NCBI RefSeq assembly: GCF_000346465.2
Contig: NC_034014.1
Location: 21,287,457 to 21,351,456, forward strand
Direction: 5' to 3'
DNA from: Prunus persica
Lineage: Eukaryota > Streptophyta > Magnoliopsida > Rosales > Rosaceae
DNA: 64,000 nt
A model generated the notes under the pieces. The model was not told the DNA's origin, made no database searches, and saw only the letters and a program-made list of their open reading frames with translations. How positions within the stretch are numbered: the stretch's first letter is position 1; each line of letters opens with the position of its first letter. Both the position numbers and the translations under genes were made by a program. Below, piece after piece: positions 60,014 to 64,000 of the stretch.

Positions 60014-63000
60014 ATGGGGGTTGATTTTTTCAACCCTCACGGAGGTAGCACCACTGACTCTTTCTCTCTTTCTCAACCAGCCATTGTTGAGTTGAGTGCC
60101 CAGATGGCTCCGCCCCTACAGATGCAGACTTTGACCCCGAATCCGATCCAGAATCAGGATCCTCTTTTGATGACCCAGACCCGGACTCCGAAGACGACCC
60201 CGACCCCCACTCCAATGATGACCCCAACCCCGAATTTGTCTATGATTCATACCCCGATCCTAATTTCGACTCCGACTTTGACCCCGACTCAGGCTCAGAT
60301 TCCGATCCAAATTCCTACTCAACCTGTATCCTATGCATCTTCCGCTGCACAGATTATGACTTCTAGACTAACGACCCCGACATATGGACCAAATTGCGCA
60401 TATTGTGGTGATCCGAGATACACTTGTGAGACTTGTTTTAAATCACATGGCTACCCTAATTGGTGGGCTACTCTTACAGATCGAGGATAATGCAATATGA
60501 CTAGTAATGGTACTGGTTATGGATTCCATACTTCCGATAAGATTGATTCCAAGAGCTAGATAATTGATTCCGGTGCAACTGATCATATGACGTTTGATCC
60601 TGATGATTTTCTGAATACTATACAACCTCGACGAACCTGTATTGCAAATGCCAATGGTGTTACTTATCCTGTGACAGGGGCTGGCACTGTTGCACTCTCA
60701 TCCTCTCTCATATTGTCTAATACTTTACTTGTTCCATCTTTATCCACTAAATTGTTGTCAGTTAGTCAGCTTACTGAACAATTGAATTGTTGTGTACTCA
60801 TTTACCCGAGTTTTTATTTGCTTCAGGATATTCACACTAAGGAGATTCTTGGTCGTGGTACTAAGAGAAGGGGGCTATATTATGTTGATGACTTCAGTCC
60901 CAGCGTGGTTAACAGTGTGACACATCCTTTTGATAGCAAACAAAAGCAAATCTGGTTGTGGCATCGTCGATTGGGACATCCGTCTTTTAGTTATATGAAG
61001 CATCTTATACCAGATTTATTCTCAGGTTTCAAAGACTCCGACTTCACATGTGATACTTGTATTTTGGCCAAGAGTCACCATGTGCCCTATCCATTGAGTA
61101 CGAACAAGTGTACTACTCCATTTACGTTAATTCACTCTGATGTCTGGGGACCTTCGCCTATTATTGCTCCTTCTGGTGTTCGATGGTTTGTCACATTCAT
61201 CGATGATTGTACACGGATGACATGACTTTATTTGCTGAAGAATAAAAATGAAGTGTTTTCCAGTTTTCAGTCCTTCCACAAACAGATAAAAACTCAGTTT
61301 AATGCTCAAATCCAGATTCTTTGCTCAGACAATGGTGGAGAATTTTTCAGTCATGACTTTCTGACTTACTTCCAACAACATGGAATTATCCATGAGATGA
61401 CTTGTCCTCAGACACCGCAATAAAATGGTGTTGTTGAACGAAAGAATCGACATCTTTTTGAAACCGCTCGAGCACTTCTGATTAGCACTCATGTTCCTTG
61501 CCATCACTGGGATGATGTTGTTGTCACTGCAGTTCACCTGATCAACCGCATGCCTTCTGGTGTATTGACCTTTAAAACTCCCTTACAGGTGCTTGCGCAA
61601 CACAGACCTCTGCCCTCTGTTTTGGTACTCACACCCCGAATCTTTGGATGTGTGGCTTTCGTTCATCTCCACAAAAATCAATGTAGCAAACTTGATCCCT
61701 GTGCGCTTCGTTGTGTTTTTGTGGGTTATGCCACTCATCAGAAAGGCTACCGCTGTTATCACCCTCCTACCCAACGAACCTATGTCACTTTAGATGTGAC
61801 CTTTCTGAAATCTGAGCTGTTCTTTCATGACCCATCATCCAATTCTGCGCTTCAGGGGGAGATACGAAGTGAAGAGCAGAATTGGAGCAACTTGGAAAAC
61901 AAAGAAATTCTCCTCTGTACAGAAATGATTGATCATCCCGAGTCTGGAGCACGAGATTACTCTCTGTTGAAAAGCGACCAATCGCTCATTCATAGCGATC
62001 AGTTGCCTGACCCACTTGATCCATGCAAAGATATTTCTAATCCGAGTCTCACACCTACAGACAATACAGAACAACAAGATGAAGACCCCCCTTCTAACTC
62101 AACAGTACCAACAGACCAATCTCCTGAGAATATCTTTGAGGTAACTACTCCTACTAGACTTGTGTATTTATATGATAAAACTATTGGATATCAATTACCT
62201 TTTAGGCAAAATCTTGGGAAGCCACCAAACCGTTATTTACCTAATATTGGCAAGACATCCAAGTATCCAATTGCAAATCATGTATCAACTAAAAAGCTGT
62301 CTGAACCACTCAAGGCTTTTGTGCATCAGTTGTCTGCTATCCATATTCCAACCAAGGTCACTGAAGCATTGAACGATCCTAAGTAGGTCCAATCTATAAA
62401 AGAGGAGATGAAAGCTCTTGAGAAAAATCAGACTTGGACATTGGAGACTATACCCCGAGGAAAAAAAGACTATCGGATGTAAATGGGTGTTTACTATAAA
62501 ACACAATGCAGATGGATCTATCGAGCGATACAAGACAAGATTTGTGGCAAAAGGTACACACAGACCTATAGTATAGACTATGAAGAAACCTTTGCTCCAG
62601 TTGCAAAGTTAAACACCGTCAGAGTCTTATTATCCCTTGCAGCTAATTTGGATTGACCACTACACCAGTTTGATGTAAAGAATGCTTTTCTACATGGCGA
62701 ACTCACGGAGGAGGTGTACATGGACATTCCTCCTGGATATAATACTACTCATACTAGAATAGTTTGCAGGTTACAAAAAGCATTGTATGGATTGAAACAG
62801 TCACCACGTGCATGGTTTGGACGGTTCACCGTGGCAATGAAGAACAATGGTTTCAAACAGTGCAACTCAGATCATACTCTGTTCTTGAAACATCGAAAAT
62901 GGAAGATAACAGCATTAATAATCTATGTTGATGATATGATTATTACTGGGAATGATAAATAGGAAATATCACAGCTACAAGACTATCTGGCTACGGAGTT

Positions 63001-63879
63001 TGAGATGAAGGATCTGGGTGGACTCAAGTATTTCTTGGGAATTGAAGTGGCTCGATCGCAGCAAGGCATATTTCTCTCTCAAAGGAAATATGTCTTGGAC
63101 TTGTTGACAGACACAGGAATGCTAGATTGTAAACCTGCAGACACTCCTATTGTTCAGAATCATCATCTTGGAGAATATCCGGATCAAGTTCCAACTAACA
63201 AAGAAAGATACCAAAGGTTAGTGGGAAGATTGATCTATTTGTTACATACTCGACCAGACATTGCTTATGCGGTGAGCGTTGTCAGTCAATTTATGCACTG
63301 TCCAAGTGAAGACCACATGAATGCAGTTCTTCGTATACTTAGATATTTGAAGTTTGACATGAAAAAGGACTTATGTTCTCAAAGCATGGTCATCTAAATA
63401 TTGATGGTTATTCAGATGCAGATTGGGCAGGTAATGTAACAGATAGAAAATCCATATCGGGTTACTTCACATTCGTGGGAGGTAATTTGGTGACATGGAG
63501 GAGCAAGAAACAGAATGTAGTAGCTTTATCCAGTGCAGAAGCCGAGTTCAGAGGCATGACTAAAGGGATTTGTGAACTTCTTTGGTTAAGAAAGTTGCTT
63601 ACTGAACTTAGGTATAAACTTACATCCACAATGAATATCTTTTGTGACAACAAGGCTGCTATAGCCATTGCACAAAATCCGATTCAGCATGATCGTACTA
63701 AACATGTTGAGGTGGATCGACATTTCATCAAACAGAAGCTTAAGGCTAAAGTGTTTCAATTTCCTTTTGTGAAATCCGAGGATCAATTGGCGGATATTTT
63801 GACAAAGGCGATTTCAAGTAAAGCATTCCATAATTCACTGGATCAGTTAGGCATTGGCGACATCTATGCACCAACGTGA
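60014..63879 (+). pseudogene. copia gag-pol relic
   Basis: The N-terminal part is short and lacks most of gag. A PT-repeat low-complexity stretch leads to a nucleocapsid-like CAYCGDPRYTCETCFKSHGYP. After that come a protease site (IIDSGATDHM), integrase zinc motif (HRRLGHPS, CDTCILAK), integrase core (HSDVWGP, CSDNGGEF, ERKNRH), RT (FDVKNAFLHGEL, YGLKQSPRAW, YVDDMI) and RNase H (GYSDADWAG, SSAEAEF, DNKAAI, RTKHVEVDRHF). In-frame stops are at 60488, 60557, 61223, 61421, 62384, 62654 and 62960, with frame breaks near 62465, 62555 and 63375. It cannot move on its own. Confidence 0.93.
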
Positions 63880-63886
63880 GGGGGAG

Positions 63887-64000
63887 TGTTGGCGTGACTT
63901 GTGGATATTGACTTACTTTCCTTACACACCAAGAATTCCTATTATAATTGTAATTGATTTACTTTAATTCCTGATTTCCTACTGTAAATAGATTTAGGAA
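63887..64000 (+). repeat. 3' LTR of the copia element (partial)
   Basis: The first 114 of an expected 234 bases, identical to the 5' LTR except T/C at two sites (AATTCTTGATTTCTTACTG against AATTCCTGATTTCCTACTG). Confidence 0.95.

Larger units (their letters stand above)
59721..64000 (+). mobile_element. Ty1-copia LTR retrotransposon, degenerate, runs off the window
   Basis: 5' LTR 59721-59954, tRNA-Met primer site TGGTATCAGAG at 59955, coding relic 60014-63879 in the copia order gag-integrase-RT-RNase H, polypurine tract GAGGGGGAG at 63878-63886, and 3' LTR from 63887, truncated by the window end. The 114 visible bases of the 3' LTR differ from the 5' LTR at two positions, both C/T, so the insertion is fairly recent even though the coding region is broken. 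Confidence 0.95.

Overview
This is a window of nuclear DNA from a flowering plant. It is AT-rich, its genes carry many short GT-AG introns, GA/CT microsatellites are common, and plant transposable elements are frequent (Ty1-copia, PIF/Harbinger, CACTA-like, MITEs). The gene and repeat families fit a woody eudicot, possibly Rosaceae, but that placement comes from recollection of similar repeats and was not tested.

Layout. 1-590: one arm pair of a long inverted-repeat element. 5.3-8.2 kb (-): a five-exon GT47 exostosin-type glycosyltransferase. 9.5-12.0 kb (-): a four-exon SpoU/TrmH-type RNA methyltransferase. 13.0-16.7 kb: a decayed PIF/Harbinger element (Myb/SANT-like ORF1 and HARBI1-like transposase) with a fold-back MITE nested in it and a second non-autonomous element next to it. 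17.0-27.2 kb (-): the most unusual gene, 19 coding exons that splice in frame into a 1084-residue protein joining a FAR1-type DNA-binding domain, a full methylmalonate-semialdehyde dehydrogenase (ALDH6) and a ~390-residue repetitive Ser/Thr-rich tail. 29.2-34.5 kb: an LTR retroelement with a perfect 5-bp target duplication and 133-bp LTRs. It has no visible pol, but holds an antisense coiled-coil ORF and a fragment resembling the N-terminal half of group VII ERF transcription factors. 35.9-42.4 kb (+): a 20-exon KIN-14 kinesin with a malectin-like domain, MSA-like cell-cycle motifs upstream and a recent exon duplication. 47.2-48.5 kb (-): an intronless Dof transcription factor set among many GA/CT arrays. 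52.2-59.2 kb: a head-to-tail array of three ~1.84-kb units, each with a two-exon secreted cysteine-rich defensin-like gene (-), plus an older unit broken by CACTA-like insertions. 59.7 kb to the end: a Ty1-copia retrotransposon (+) with many nonsense codons, cut by the window edge inside its 3' LTR.

The genes do not form a pathway. The main themes are gene and domain assembly (the FAR1-ALDH6 fusion, the ERF fragment in a retroelement, exon duplication in the kinesin) and local tandem amplification with divergence (defensin-like array). Exon coordinates come from reading GT-AG borders (one GC-AG) and checking codon phase across every junction; no transcript or database evidence was available.
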